From positions 112,038 to 176,037 of the forward strand of contig JAVLRN010000021.1 in the NCBI GenBank assembly GCA_032821775.1: DNA of 64,000 bases. The letters run 5' to 3'. Source of the stretch: Sanguinoderma infundibulare (lineage: Eukaryota; Basidiomycota; Agaricomycetes; Polyporales; Polyporaceae). How positions within the stretch are numbered: the stretch's first letter is position 1; every line of letters starts with the position of its first letter. Positions 43,320 through 54,523 of the stretch are shown here, piece by piece. The translations under genes were made by a program, and so were the position numbers. Under the pieces are notes generated by a model. That model was not told the origin of the DNA, did not search any database, and worked only from the letters and a program-made list of their open reading frames with translations.

Positions 43320-43499
43320 TGGCGGGATACAAAGTATCTTGAGCTACACTGTCAGCCGCGAGACGTAATACTGAATTGGATTATGAATGGTTTTTTACGA
43401 TAGTAGTTGAACTCGTGCGGGTACTCGAAAGAAATTACAACGAATAGCATGTATTCACATTCCCGAGGGTCATCGCGGACATAGACACCACTGCCAATC

Positions 43500-44280
43500 C
43501 TCTCCGAGCGCCAGGATGCCCAGGATAGGTTATGCGGGGGAGCTCCTCCCCGCGGTCGAAACAGGCGGCGACGGCTCGGAAATGCTCGACTTCGACAGCC
43601 TCATGGAGCTCCCGTACCTCAAAGCCAACGCAGTCTTCATGAGTGTGCGTTGCTCTGCGAATCTCCGCATGCATCCTTGTGCTTATACATTTGTCATTCG
43701 GATATCCCAGCGTTACGTTCCTATTCCGAGAGTAAGCATTCCTCTCCGTTCGACGTCGGGCCCTCATATCCAATTACAGGGAGACGAAGGACATGCTTCT
43801 TCCCCTATCAGAACCTATCCGCATGTTCGGCGGCAGCGTCATCTCCGCGCTCCCGATCCCAAGGACACGCGCCTGGTTCCGAACATGGGCGCATCCAACG
43901 TCGACCCTGCCCTTTGGGGCCCGGACCCTACTCAATGGCGACCCGAACGCTGGTTGCAGCCACTTCCCTGCGCTGTGGAGGAAGCGCGTGTGCCTCGAGT
44001 GCATTCGCACATGTATGTTTCATTTCTTCCCACAAGCATGAAGACTGAACGTCGTACGGCGCAGGATGACGTTCCTCTGTGGAAACAAGGCATGCATGCG
44101 AGTAATGACCCTTATATTCATAGCCCATCCTCAAGTTGACATGTCTTCGGATAGCGGGTTCAGTTGGGAAGGACTGCGACTCCCGCAGGGCGGCCCCGAA
44201 GTCCCACTTGAGACCGACAGACAGCCACATTACAACTCCAGCCGTACCTTGCAGAGCTTTGAGCCTACGTGACATGGCAG
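43500..44280 (+). pseudogene. Cytochrome P450 C-terminal pseudogene, copy 2
   Basis: Same pieces as copy 1 at 18120-18890: FDSLMELPYLKA, ALPI/KDTR frameshift near 43860, DPTQWRPERWLQPLP and the altered haem loop FLCGNKACMRV. The tail reads VDMSSDSGFSWEGLRLPQGG and PEVPLETD. P450s oxidise lipids or xenobiotics at the ER membrane; this copy cannot bind haem normally as written. Confidence 0.8.
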
Positions 44281-44359
44281 AGCGGAGCTCAGTGTCTATG
44301 GTTATCGGCTAGAATCTCTGCACTGTTATCATCTGGTAATCTGTAAGGGCATTGTCATC

Positions 44360-46016
44360 CTAAGGTGCCTGCATACACACCTTGCAATAGTCTTCATCCA
44401 GGCTTATACGTGGAAGTCGTCCCAGTCCTCCAGGGGAAACATGAAACAAAGACCACTGAGCACCAGAATCTACTCTTTCCAGCAGTCGGATATCGTATTC
44501 TGATTGATGGAAAGCCTGTGCAAATGCCTCTGCGTTGACGGTGAGCATCTTCCTTTGCGCTAAAAGGCCCTCCTCTGACAAGAACTCCAAGCCTCTGCGC
44601 GTCCACTGAGTTCGTTCTGGAGTATCTGGGAAATCCAGGTGGAGGCTGATTGTACGTATTTCACAAAGTGACGCGAGCGGAGGAGCAATGTTGCTCTTCA
44701 TAGCACGCAAGTGAGTTTGTCAAGCTGGTTCCGCGGAAAATGCAGTGACGTACAATTGAAACATTAGGAGTCTCATGCTCCCGGAAGCGATGAACCTCGA
44801 GGGAGGTCAGCCGAGGGAAGGCCGCGGCTACACGTCGTAAGAGATCGCCGTCTGCGTGATCGGCGACGTACTCCAACTTGACATCACGGAGGAGGGGGGC
44901 ATAGATGTTGTACAGGATAGCAATCATCTCAGAGGCAAGGGGAATCGGAGAGTGCCACTCTACACACATCTCTGGCTCCCAGAGATGCAGGCAGTGGAAA
45001 GGACAACATTGGAGAGACAGACGGTGAAGAGAACTGGGTAGCCGAGAATATAGTTGGTCTTCGGGGTGTGGATAGGACACGGTGAGGTCTGCAAGATTCG
45101 GCATCGGAAAGGTCGCGACGTAGCCAGCCGGCCAGAGGGGCTGCTGATCCACGCCTCGAGGCAAGGCACAGAGGAGGGAAAGAACGCACAGCTCTGGCAT
45201 TCCGGAAATCACGGATATGAGTGGGACTTGGACGCTGGTCGGGAAATCGCCGTCCAATCTCAGCTCTCGCAACCGGGACCACGGAAGGGACGAAAGCGTC
45301 GCGATGGGTGCAAGATCGCTAGGAAGGCGCAGCGACTCGAGAGATTGATGCATACTCCCGACAACGACGGAAAGACTCTGCTGCTGTTCCGGGGCGTACA
45401 GCTGGCGATGATAAGGGAGTCGGAAGTAGGTGAAGGTTGTCAGGCGAGCGAGCTGGTCGAGAGCCGTATTCGTGGCGAGAGAGTCGCGTGGACAAAACAG
45501 GATGACCTCGATCGAGAACTCGGAGATTTGAGGGGTGGAAAGGATAGCATGGATTGCCTCCCATCTGAGCCCGTGCTCTTCTCTGTTTGAGAATCCTATG
45601 CGCACCGAGCGAAGGAGAGGCATCGCCCGTAGTGCTTGTTTCAGAAATGGGCCGTCCATGACGCCGCAAAGAAGACGGTCACTCGTATATCGAAGGCGAT
45701 GCTGAGGCAAAGCTATCGAGCGGATATCTGGGCAGGTGTCCTTTATATACAGGGACCTAGGACACGCGGCTCGTTAGCGTTTATGTTGGTGTGGCGCCTG
45801 GCGGAGGTGGACGTACCTCACAAAGGGCCATATGGATGATGGAAGAAATGGACACGTCTGTATCGGCGCCGAAACTTTGACAATGCAGTGAGTGAATAGT
45901 ACAGGCGCAGTGAGCGACCTCAGCTGCCGACAGGTTGTTGACAACGGGCGGAGACTATGGTCAGGCCGCAGCTCGTCGAAAATCTGGATGAGCACATCGG
46001 TGTTGAGCTTCTGCAA
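44360..46016 (-). CDS. F-box/LRR protein (512 aa), intact
   Basis: Minus-strand exons 45817-46016, 44754-45756 and 44360-44695 sum to 1539 nt, open (checked). The N-terminus is an F-box (LNTDVLIQIFDELRP, LRPLSTTCRQLRSLTAPVLF), followed by a long leucine-rich region (MPLLRSVRIGFS, WSRLRELRLDGDFP, MPELCVLSLLCALP, FPRLTSLEVHRF). This is the standard agaricomycete F-box/LRR layout: the F-box would bind Skp1 in an SCF E3 ligase and the LRRs pick the target, which is unknown. Its inverted partial copy lies at 17145-18034. It is divergently placed to the F-box gene at 46584. Confidence 0.85.
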
Positions 46017-46164
46017 GCTAGGGCTGTGTCAGTTCCGAGCATGATATGTAAGAGTAACATACAATACCTGTTCTGAGCCATCCTTCGACACCTTGATGAC
46101 TTGGAGAAGTTGGACTTGGAAGTCGAATGATGCTACTGCAGTGCGTGCCGTTGTAACCGAGAAA

Positions 46165-46275
46165 TGTTATTCAACGTTCTGGAAGTCGGAGCGGGCATGA
46201 GAGATACCATCGAGTCTTCATTCTCGTCTGTTGGCTTACGAGGATCAATCTTTGTGCTGAATCAAAGAACAAGGA
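46165..46275. repeat. F-box upstream block, copy 2
   Basis: CGTTCTGGAAGTCGGAGC, GAGAGATACCATCGAG and GATCAATCTTTGTGCTGAATCA match the blocks near 2970 and 52478. It lies between two divergent F-box genes. Confidence 0.6.
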
Positions 46276-46289
46276 CGACTGTCTGGCCA

Positions 46290-46985
46290 GCGGTGGCTCG
46301 GAAGTTCAACGGAGAACGGATGAAATTGATCCTTGGTTGGCGGGGATTAGCGCCCGACGTGACTCCGACGGCTCCGACCGATTCCCCACAGTGCAGTTCG
46401 TCGATGGCATCAGTCGGAGATTGAAACGTTGCAGAGTACGTGCGCGAAACAGCGACTCAGAGCGACTCGTTTTGCAAACGGCTGCACATCCACCGCCGTA
46501 CTGACGTGACCTTCTGGAATCGTGAGTCAACCCTTTCTGCCATTAGTACAAACACTTTTCTCACTCAAAGAAGTTGGTTGATCATGTTGAATGAGGACGT
46601 GCTCCTCAAAATCTTCAAATTATTACGGCTCAAGGGCCCGGGAGATCTACGCTCGCTGGCATCGACTTGTTGGTCTCTCAGACTTAAGGGCATGTGTCCC
46701 GATCCTGTTCAAGAGCTGCGCTGTCAATTATGATAGAGACCTCGATCGACCCGAACTTCTTTCCAGCCGGCTGGCGGCCTTACTGCGAGTAGGTGGCCTA
46801 TTGTCACACCGTCGCTGTTGGCCTTCATTTCCCTGACTGATCGCTCTCATTGGTTGATGATTGCCCGGGCCGAAGCGGCTACCACTCTGACGACCCTCTG
46901 CTGGGTGGCGTGATGGACAGACAAGTGCTGAATACCATCTTGCATTCCATGCCACGTCTGCGTTCCGTCCATGTCCACTTGCCCT
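46290..46985. repeat. Palindrome arm block F, right
   Basis: Partner of 33045-33880 in inverted orientation. Confidence 0.8.
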
Positions 46986-48111
46986 ACAACAAGGTCCACG
47001 GTCTGAGGTGGGACACGCTGACCGCCATTCTCCCCGCACCACGGCTCCAGCACTTCAGCCTCCCACTGCTCTATAAGTTCAGCCCCACTCCGCGTTTCAT
47101 CGGCGATGTTGCTCCGCTTTCCGTCTCCACTCTCGAATCATTCCGCTATGGACAGCTGACATTTCGCTGGGACGGGCCACACCAATTTCCGCTAAAGAAG
47201 AAGGTTCTCGCCAACTTACTCGCGCAGTTGCACAACAGCCTCGAAACCCTCCCTCTCCCGAGCATATCTGCGCCCATCAAGTCGCTGGCTTTGGCCCCTC
47301 GGCCCTGTTTGCGCGAGCTCGTGCTGCAGGGTCGCCTTCCGAACGACATACCCAGTCCCTTCCTGACATTTCTATCCCAGATGCCAAACCTCCGCGTCCT
47401 CAGTCTAAACTTCGCCCTCCCTTGTCGCGTCTACTGTCAGCTTATCTGGTCTCCAGGCTTGGACTCCGCCATTCCGTGGCCAGATCTAGAAGAGCTCGTC
47501 GTGTCTTTTCACCGCCCTGATGACCGTCTGTATGCCTTTCTCCCTTCTTCTTTGCGCCGGTTGTCGCTGCGATGTTGCCGACATCACCGCGTGCACCCAC
47601 GGTGGCATTCACCCATATTGTCTGCTTCGGAAACGTTACAAATTCGTTCCCGTGGTCGGACTCCTTATCTAGACCATCTCCAACTCGAATATCGGGGGGA
47701 CGCCGCCGACCAATCACTCCTTCCGCACCTTGGCGTGACCTTCCCCGACTTGCTCACCCTTGAGCTACACCAATTCAGGCCCGATGGTGTTGACCACGTC
47801 CCCACGGTCAGTACCCTGACAATTGACGATTCACTCAGCATTGAACACTTACTAAGCTCGACGTCTGCTGACAGGACCTTATCGGCGAAGAGCTACGGTC
47901 GATGAAGCGTTTGCGCACGCTCTCCATCCACTCGACCTCCCTGACATGTCGCAACCTGGCTTCCGAAACCGCAAGGCAGGATTTGTGCGTAGCCACGAGC
48001 AGCTCCAGGCTGCGAGCACTATGCTTCAATCGGGCGCGGCTGCTCAGTTCGTCCCTTCGTCTGCTGCGCATGGTCCAGCGGGAGAATGCCGGCGCGACGT
48101 GGCGAGGATAA
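46584..48111 (+). pseudogene. F-box/LRR gene with a frameshift in the F-box
   Basis: ATG 46584 opens LNEDVLLKIFKLLRLKGPGDLRSL and STCWSLR. The frame then has to change near 46675 to continue as ACVPILFKSCAVNYDRDLD, so one base is missing or two are extra. The LRR exon is long and open (LHSMPRLRSVHVHLPYN, CLRELVLQGRLP, MPNLRVLSLNFALP, FPDLLTLELHQF), with introns near 46789-46875 and 47807-47874 and a last exon LIGEELRSMKRLRTLSI to a stop at 48111. Because the LRR part is so well kept, the break may be recent or may reflect a splice choice I do not see. Confidence 0.65.
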
Positions 48112-48440
48112 CAATGCCGACGCCATTGCTCATGTTCATTGCGATGATTCGCGCTCTGCTGAGGTTAGCTCGCGATCGTCCGTGCAGCCTTTGCATTTCC
48201 GCTGACGCGTTGGCAGTTTCTCAGCCCCGACTGGTTCGTAGAGCTTTCAGGTCTGGATTGATGCTGTAGTCCTGTATTTGCGATAATAGAAACAACGTTG
48301 TGCGGTCCGCGGTCTGCTGCATAGTCATGCTCCGTCCAGCGTTCGGAGACCCGACCAGGGGCAATCAGGGCCAGAAAGGCGTTGTGGGCCCTCGCGACAA
48401 TCAGGGCCACAGTTTCCTCCAGCTCCGCATCTAGCCGGGC
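48112..48440. other. Intergenic, nothing recognised
   Basis: No supported gene between the F-box gene and the unknown relic. Confidence 0.4.
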
Positions 48441-48474
48441 GTGCTCGCGAGGTGCGCCTCAATTGTCATGGTAG

Positions 48475-48787
48475 CGGTTGGTACCGCACGCTCGACGGCG
48501 AGGTCAACCGCGCGCCGCTGAAGCTCACGAAGATGTATCGGCGCAAGGTGCGCCGGCAGTAGGACCACATGGAACTGCACGAGTGGCTCCAACAGCTCAA
48601 GGACAAGGTCATGTCGCACCTCGGGGAGCTCATGCAGAAGGGGGAGATCCAGGGCCCGCCCTACGTCATGCACGACAACATCGAGCTCACGTTCCTCCGC
48701 AAGTTCATCGAGGGACAGGGTGCCAGCCCGCCTGCACCGCGCCCTCGGGCTGTGATTCGGGACCATGATGAAACATTGCGCCTCTAG
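48475..48787 (+). pseudogene. Unknown gene relic beside FunK1 (copy 3, longest)
   Basis: Reads YRTLDGEVNRAPLKLTKMYRR, then a TAG at 48560-48562, then MELHEWLQQLKDKVMSHLGEL, QKGEIQGPPYVMHDNIELTF and a stop at 48785. Charged and helical, no recognised domain. It is the fullest of three copies that always lie 3' to 3' with FunK1 genes of the B type. Confidence 0.5.
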
Positions 48788-49034
48788 TGGCGATAGATGC
48801 AAGCGTTACACAGTAATACATTATCAGGCAAAGAGAACGATCCGAACACGAGGGTCGACCAATACATATAGCTACGCGATCCAAGTCCGAACTATGCCTC
48901 AGATGTGTAGGACCAGCCACAGACGGGTCAGGCTAGACCTTGGCGCACTTTCGGGCTCGAGGGCTTCGCACAGCATCCACCGGAGGTTGACCCTCGGCCT
49001 CGGCGTCAGGCTGTTGTTGGGCCACCGTCTCCTC

Positions 49035-51409
49035 CTATGTGTGCTTCTTCGAGCCAGTGGTGCGGCCGGAGCCTCCAGTCCTGGTATCAGGCGCGACAAA
49101 GGGGAGAGGCCCGTCGTTCTCGGGCCAATCCAGCGCGAGTGCCTTGTCGAAGATCGCGAGGACTTCATCGTGGGTCATGGGCTTGGAGGGGATGCGTCGG
49201 GTACCGATGTTCAAGTCGCCGAGGGCGGTGAAGTCTGCGAGCAACTGGGAGATTGGGACGTTGTTCTTGACCTGAATGACGAAGTTTCCATTCAGGTATC
49301 CGCGCTTGTTAGTTGCTGCTTGGTAATCGTCGTCGGCGGACCCAAAGACTGCGTGGCATGCTTTAGAGGCTTTCGGGTGAGTGTGATGCGTGTGGCGCAG
49401 GATGATCCAAATCAGGACCCAGAGGAAGGCCTCCAGGTCGTGATGCGCGTTGTGTATGGCAGTCTCTGGATCCTCCAGCAGTGCAACGGCCATGAAGTAG
49501 TACGTGCCCTAAGCAGGAAGATCAGTGACTCCATCAGTTGCACGCGCACGACAAAGACTCACGGTCCGTTCCTTCAACTCATCGAAAGGGAGCTTGATTG
49601 CTATCACCTCATCTCCATCGACCGCAATATCCGCCATGGAGCTGTAATCGAAGTCGTGGAGGAACCCGACGCAGCCCGCATCCGACACCTTCTCGTCGAC
49701 GATCAATATGTTCCCGACGCTCACGTCGCGGTGCAGGATCTTAGCTTTCTCCCAAAGAACCTTGTGTCCTACATTCCACCCGGCGAATCAGTGACATACA
49801 TGATGCTTGCAGACAGCGAACTCACCGGCAATAGCGTCACGGAATGCCTGACAAAGCTGCTTCGTGCTCTTGAAATCGGTCACGCGCTTGCCCACGGTGC
49901 TGGTCACAAAGCGCATGTGACTCCGCTCGTACTGGAACTTGTCGGAGCCTTGAATGATCCTCCACGTGTAGGTCTGCTGTAGAGGAAGCGGATGCGCGGG
50001 GAATGGCCCGGGAACAAACCCATGCGAACCCGATGAGTCTGACGAACCCTCTCCAGGGGGCTTGCGACAGGCGTCGATGGCCTCGTTGAGGTCCTGCTGA
50101 CTCGTCTTGGGCCACAGACATACAGCAGCCTCACCGAGATCACAGCCAACAACACGGGTAGGAAGACCGATGCGCTCGCTCTCGGGGATAGTCGCCTCGA
50201 TCCTGTCGAAAAAGTTCCCCTCAGACTGGCGGACAAGTTGTCGCCAGGCGTCCTTCACCACAACCACGGTGATTTTGCCATCGGCTTTCGGGAGGTTGCC
50301 TGGGAGTCTCTTCGTCACTCCACGAGGGTCCTCGATCGCTCGCCAGACGATGGTCGCTCGAGACATCAACCGAGGGTTGACGTCGATGAGGGAATATGTG
50401 AAGTACGCCTTGGAGATCTCGCCGCCGCCACTACCAGTGCCACAGACCTCGACACGCCGACATACCGCCGGCTGAGGGGGAGCAGCATGGCCGGCGGCCT
50501 CCAGGGATTTGACGACCCAGTCCTGTTCCGCAGGTGTCAACTTGCGGACAGTCGGGTCAGCACCAACGATCGGCGCTTGCCCGTCGCGAGGGTGGACCAC
50601 CCTCCAGAAGAACTGTTGAAGGTACTCGGGATGGTCCTGTAGGGAGAAGGGAGGAGAAGCGGTAGCGCATGCGCGGTCAAAGCGGAAGATGCGAGCAATA
50701 TTGGCGTAGATGCCAACAGCGAAGACAGCGGAGTGGCCGTGGACAGCCATGAGACCCCGAGCACCAACGGCGAGTTGGACGAGCGTTTTGCTGTGTTCCA
50801 AAGAGCGCGACGTGAGGGGGTCACCCTTTTCCTCGGCCTTGACCTCGATGTAGAGGGAGGTAGAGTTCCAGTCGAACGCCTCCGGCGTCTCGCCGGGGAA
50901 GGATACGGCGTAGTCAGGGTAAGTCTTGTAGTGGTTGTCGACGTAGTCGAGGAATGGGAAGGAGAGCTGCTTTTTATGCTGGGGGAAAAAGTGAAAGCTC
51001 TTCTCGGGGGGGAAGCTGGACACGGTGGCCTTCAAGGCCTTCTCCTGGTGAAAGAGGGCAGGGTCAGTAGTATACTACGCACAAGAGGCAGTCGACGCAC
51101 CAAATCCGGGTAGCTCCCGACCTCCTTTCCCTTCACCGGTTTGTATTCGGAGAACGTGCTTGAGGGTGCCTTCCTGCGCAACTTCGGGGCACAGCTTGGA
51201 ACGATGACGTCGAGGAAAGTCGGCATGTCCCCAGGAAAAACATGGACATGGCCTTCGAGCTCCTGCTTCCAACCCTCGAGCTGCCCAGACTGCTTGCTGC
51301 CTTGGGCGAGGGTCGGTAGCGGCTCAGCCTTGCGACGCTTGGGGGAAGATTGGGAAGCCATACCTGAATAGCAGGACGAGAGACCCGGTGAGCCGAGCGA
51401 GATGGTCAT
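49035..51409 (-). CDS. FunK1-type protein kinase B, full length
   Basis: Minus-strand exons 51101-51361 (or from ATG 51409), 49826-51044, 49563-49768 and 49035-49508; 2160 nt from Met 51361 (MASQSSPKRRK), 719 residues, open (checked). FunK1 features: LEGWKQELEGHV, YIEVKAEEKGDPL, HSKTLVQLAVGARGL, RATIVWRAIEDPRGV, catalytic loop HRDVSVGN, DFD (FLHDFDYSS), NAHHDLEAFLWVLIW. It shares the exon pattern and kinase motifs of FunK1-A/D but is clearly a different paralog and ends ~250 residues earlier, at SKKHT. The DNA beyond the stop still encodes a basic tail like that of copy E, so the stop is secondary. Substrate unknown. Confidence 0.92.
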
Positions 51410-51914
51410 TTTATAGCGTTGAGCTGGTCCTGAGATCGAAGATCGTGGTTGAGAGTCAACGGCGTCGGGGCAACAGGCGCTAATGAAATCGGAAAGTCAA
51501 CACGCGGCTGGGTTATGGGTGCAGAGTATCGTGTCGGCGTCGAAGAGCAGCGCCGCGATTTCGCTTACCCGATTGCGGCGTGATAGTAGGGTGCCAGAGT
51601 CGCCACAACTTCTCTGAACTACCGGCGACGCTGGGTGCCTGAGCACAATCAGCTTTCCAAAAACGTTTTGTCTGGTTGCGGCAGGACGTAGCGCGGCAAC
51701 GCTGGTGTGGTCGATAGAAGGGCGCGCGTGAGAGGTGATCTATACATCACATATTAAGTTCACCCGGTCACCAGTCAAGGCTCTTTCATGAGTCACCACT
51801 ACCGAATCATACCTTTGAATGTGTACTTTGAGGGATGAAATATGACCGGGATTCGATGCTCACTGTGTGTCGACCGTAAGTGTGTTGGTGGCCCGGGTCA
51901 AGTTCAAGTTGGAA

Positions 51915-51990
51915 TGTTCAGCGCCCGACGGCACGGCGCAGTCTTGGCAGAGCGGAGCTTAAATTTCTCAACCACCACGCCGCGCATGAC
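51915..51990 (-). promoter_or_regulatory. Shared FunK1 upstream block, locus B
   Basis: On the minus strand: TGGTGGTTGAGAAATTTA, AGCTCCGCT, CGGGCGCTG. About 550 bp upstream of the kinase start. Confidence 0.6.
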
Positions 51991-52135
51991 CAGCCTGGGC
52001 CAACATGGAGAATCAACCATCTTACGTGAACCTGCAAACCTGGCAGCCTGTCGACACAAACTGAGCGAAGACTCCGCGGAGTACAGTGACGGCGGCGATG
52101 CGCATGATCACTTGTAACCGTGGTGCAGTAACACC

Positions 52136-52416
52136 GTCGTCGCCGCTAAACCTTCTCACGGCGCACACCGTCCTCAAGTTCAAACCGCTGCACCGTCGTG
52201 TGTCAGTTATGCGCCACGGCTCCGTTCCGATATCTGTGGCCCAGGCCTGCACGGTTCTTGTCCTTATCAAGCTATTCCCAACTCGGGGGCGACGTCGAAC
52301 TTGAACGAGCCATTGTGACTCGGTGTGCGAGTCGCCGCCCAGGCTTTTAATTCCGGGTGGTTGAGAAGTGATGTGAGGGAGTGTGCTGGCCGCTCTTCTG
52401 TTGGCACAGAAGCACA
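52136..52416 (+). repeat. Repeat R4, copy 2
   Basis: Partner of 42298-42578, same orientation. Confidence 0.85.
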
Positions 52417-52477
52417 CATTTCGTAAGATTTCTTTTCAGGAGGTATGGCCGGCTTATCGTGATGATGCCGCGTAGAC

Positions 52478-52560
52478 CTTCCATCGAGTCTTCATCCCAG
52501 TCTGTTTGCTTACTAGGATCGATCTTCGTGCTGAATCATTATGGAGGGCCGGAATTTGCG
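52478..52560. repeat. F-box upstream block, copy 3
   Basis: CATCGAGTCTTCATC, TTTGCTTACTAGGATCG and ATCTTCGTGCTGAATCATTA match the copies near 2970 and 46165; about 270 bp upstream of an intact F-box gene. Confidence 0.6.
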
Positions 52561-52828
52561 GCGTACAAGGAACGTCACAACGGTGGCGGCCAAGTCAGTG
52601 CCGTATGCACCAGGATATGTGTTTGGCATTATTTTGCATTGGCTGTGGTGCGCCCTTGATTACTTTCCGTCTGGGGAACTGATCGGCGTCAACTTCGCGA
52701 CTGTGTATTTAGGGCCGGTCTTCGGGTGCCGCTTGTGTAACTCGTCCAAGTTGTCCCTTTTTGCGTTTCCAACGTGCCCGTATTGTCTCCAGCTTGATGT
52801 CGGTGTTATTTACTCCCCATAGTGACAC

Positions 52829-54523
52829 ATGTGGCAGGACTCACTAAACCGAGGCAGGCTGTCTGGCTTGAACGACGATGTGCTGGTCCATATCCTCGGA
52901 CGCATTCCTCCGCGGGACCTGAAATCCCTGTCAAGGACTTGCCGATGGATTCGACAGTCTTGCATGCCAATCATTTTCAAAAGATGCAAAGCGAAGATTT
53001 TCTACCCCACTGAACTGGAATATTTTCTCCCAGCGCCGACGTGGATGTTCATCCGGTTCGTCCATGTTTCGAGTGTGCCTTCGCGGTAACACGGTCTTGA
53101 CATCTAGTCAACAGGTCGATAATCCTGGACGACTTCTGTCCTGATATGCCGTTCTTCGGAGAAAATGAATACGTGGACCAACCATTTGTCACGAAGCTCA
53201 CATACACAACCGATTCGCTCGTTTGTGGCGTGTTTAGTAGCCCTCTTCTGTGCCAGGCTCTCGTCCACATCCCGAACCTCTCCGCAATCACGTTGTCTCT
53301 CGGGAAAATCAAACGACACGGACTTCCCTGGGAAGCCATTGCGTCCATCGTTTCCGTTCCTCAACTCCGCCATCTGGTGATCGATGGATTGGTCATCTGC
53401 CCCACTACTCCTCCCTCGCAGCTGGATCACCCTATGCCTTTCGCATCGATCACTTCCGTGGTATACACCCTTAGGCCATACCGGCCTCTCCCGCGCTCCT
53501 ACTCGTCCGAGAGGGAGGCTATCCCTCTCTTGCTTGTCGCTCTCCGCGGCTCGTTAGAGACGCTTGTCTTACCGGCAGAGTGCCTTCCCCTCCATGTGCT
53601 CTCCAAGGTGGATTGGCCTCGGCTGCGCGAGTTGAAGCTCATCGGGGAGTGTCCAGAAGACTCGTCCCCTCTGGCCTCGATGCTCGGCGCCATGGGCAGG
53701 CTGCGGATCCTCGCGCTCCAGCTCGCCCTTCCCCTGCACCGCCATCGACAGCCACTGTGGCGGAGGGGGACAATCACGTTGCCTCTTTCCCAACACCTGG
53801 AACACGTCGTCCTAAGCCATCCTGACCCCGAAGACACGCTGTTCGACCGCCTTCCTACCACGTTGCACACCCTCGCGTTGGGCGACTGGCCTCACTACTA
53901 CGAGCACCGCTGGCGGAAGCATCACCGCGCCTTGGACGGCGGCCAGTGGCAATACGCCACGCTGTCAGCTTCTGACGCCTTGCTCATCCTGAACCGTTGC
54001 CACATCCTCGTGTTAACGCACCTGGAGCTCGAATTCCGCTCTGACAGTATGGAAGGACAGCTGTTGGACTATCTTGCGACTGCCTTTCCTACACTGGTCT
54101 CCCTCAAGATATTCCGCTATCGAGCCAGCGCAGACGACGAGGACATCAACTTGGTTTGTTTGTGCGCCATCCTGCTTGTCATCCGCGGCTCACGGTGATA
54201 TCCTATTGCAGGAAACGTTTGGCAGGGCACTCGGACGCCTCCCACGTCTTCGCGACCTCTGGTTGCATCTAGACTTCAAGAGCGCCCCGCGACGGCCCGA
54301 GTATCTAACCAGCATTTATCCCCTCCAATCCCAGATCGCGTTTCGAGCCATCCTCAAGGACGCCGCTGCATTGCTTGCCCCGATGCTTGCCCCGTCAATC
54401 CGTTCCATTGCATTCATGTATCCGACGGATCTTTTCATACAGTGGATGTCGTTTGAGTGGACGGAGCAGGTTTGTCACAGAGAGGCGCAAATCAAGTTCT
54501 ACCGTGACGCGGCCAGCGTGTAA
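52829..54523 (+). CDS. F-box/LRR protein (525 aa), intact
   Basis: Exons 52829-53055, 53115-54153 and 54212-54523 sum to 1578 nt, open (checked). F-box: GLNDDVLVHILGRIPPRDLK, SLSRTCRWIRQSC, IFKRCKAK. LRR region: IPNLSAITLSLGKIK, VPQLRHLVIDGL, WPRLRELKLIGECP, MGRLRILALQLALP, LTHLELEFRSDSMEG, LPRLRDLWLHLDF. Likely an SCF substrate adaptor with unknown target. Intron places match the F-box gene at 44360-46016, so they are paralogs. It lies in the 52.0-58.8 kb interval that is missing from the left palindrome arm. The stop after SV sits in a GTAAGT-like context, so a short extra exon cannot be excluded. Confidence 0.85.

Larger units (their letters stand above)
42360..45250. repeat. Inverted duplication IR2, right copy
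   Basis: Partner of 17145-20030. This copy retains the complete F-box gene at its right end, so it is closer to the source. Confidence 0.9.
48660..51990. repeat. Palindrome arm block B
   Basis: Partner of block C (30725-32763), inverted, carrying the complete FunK1-B. Confidence 0.88.
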
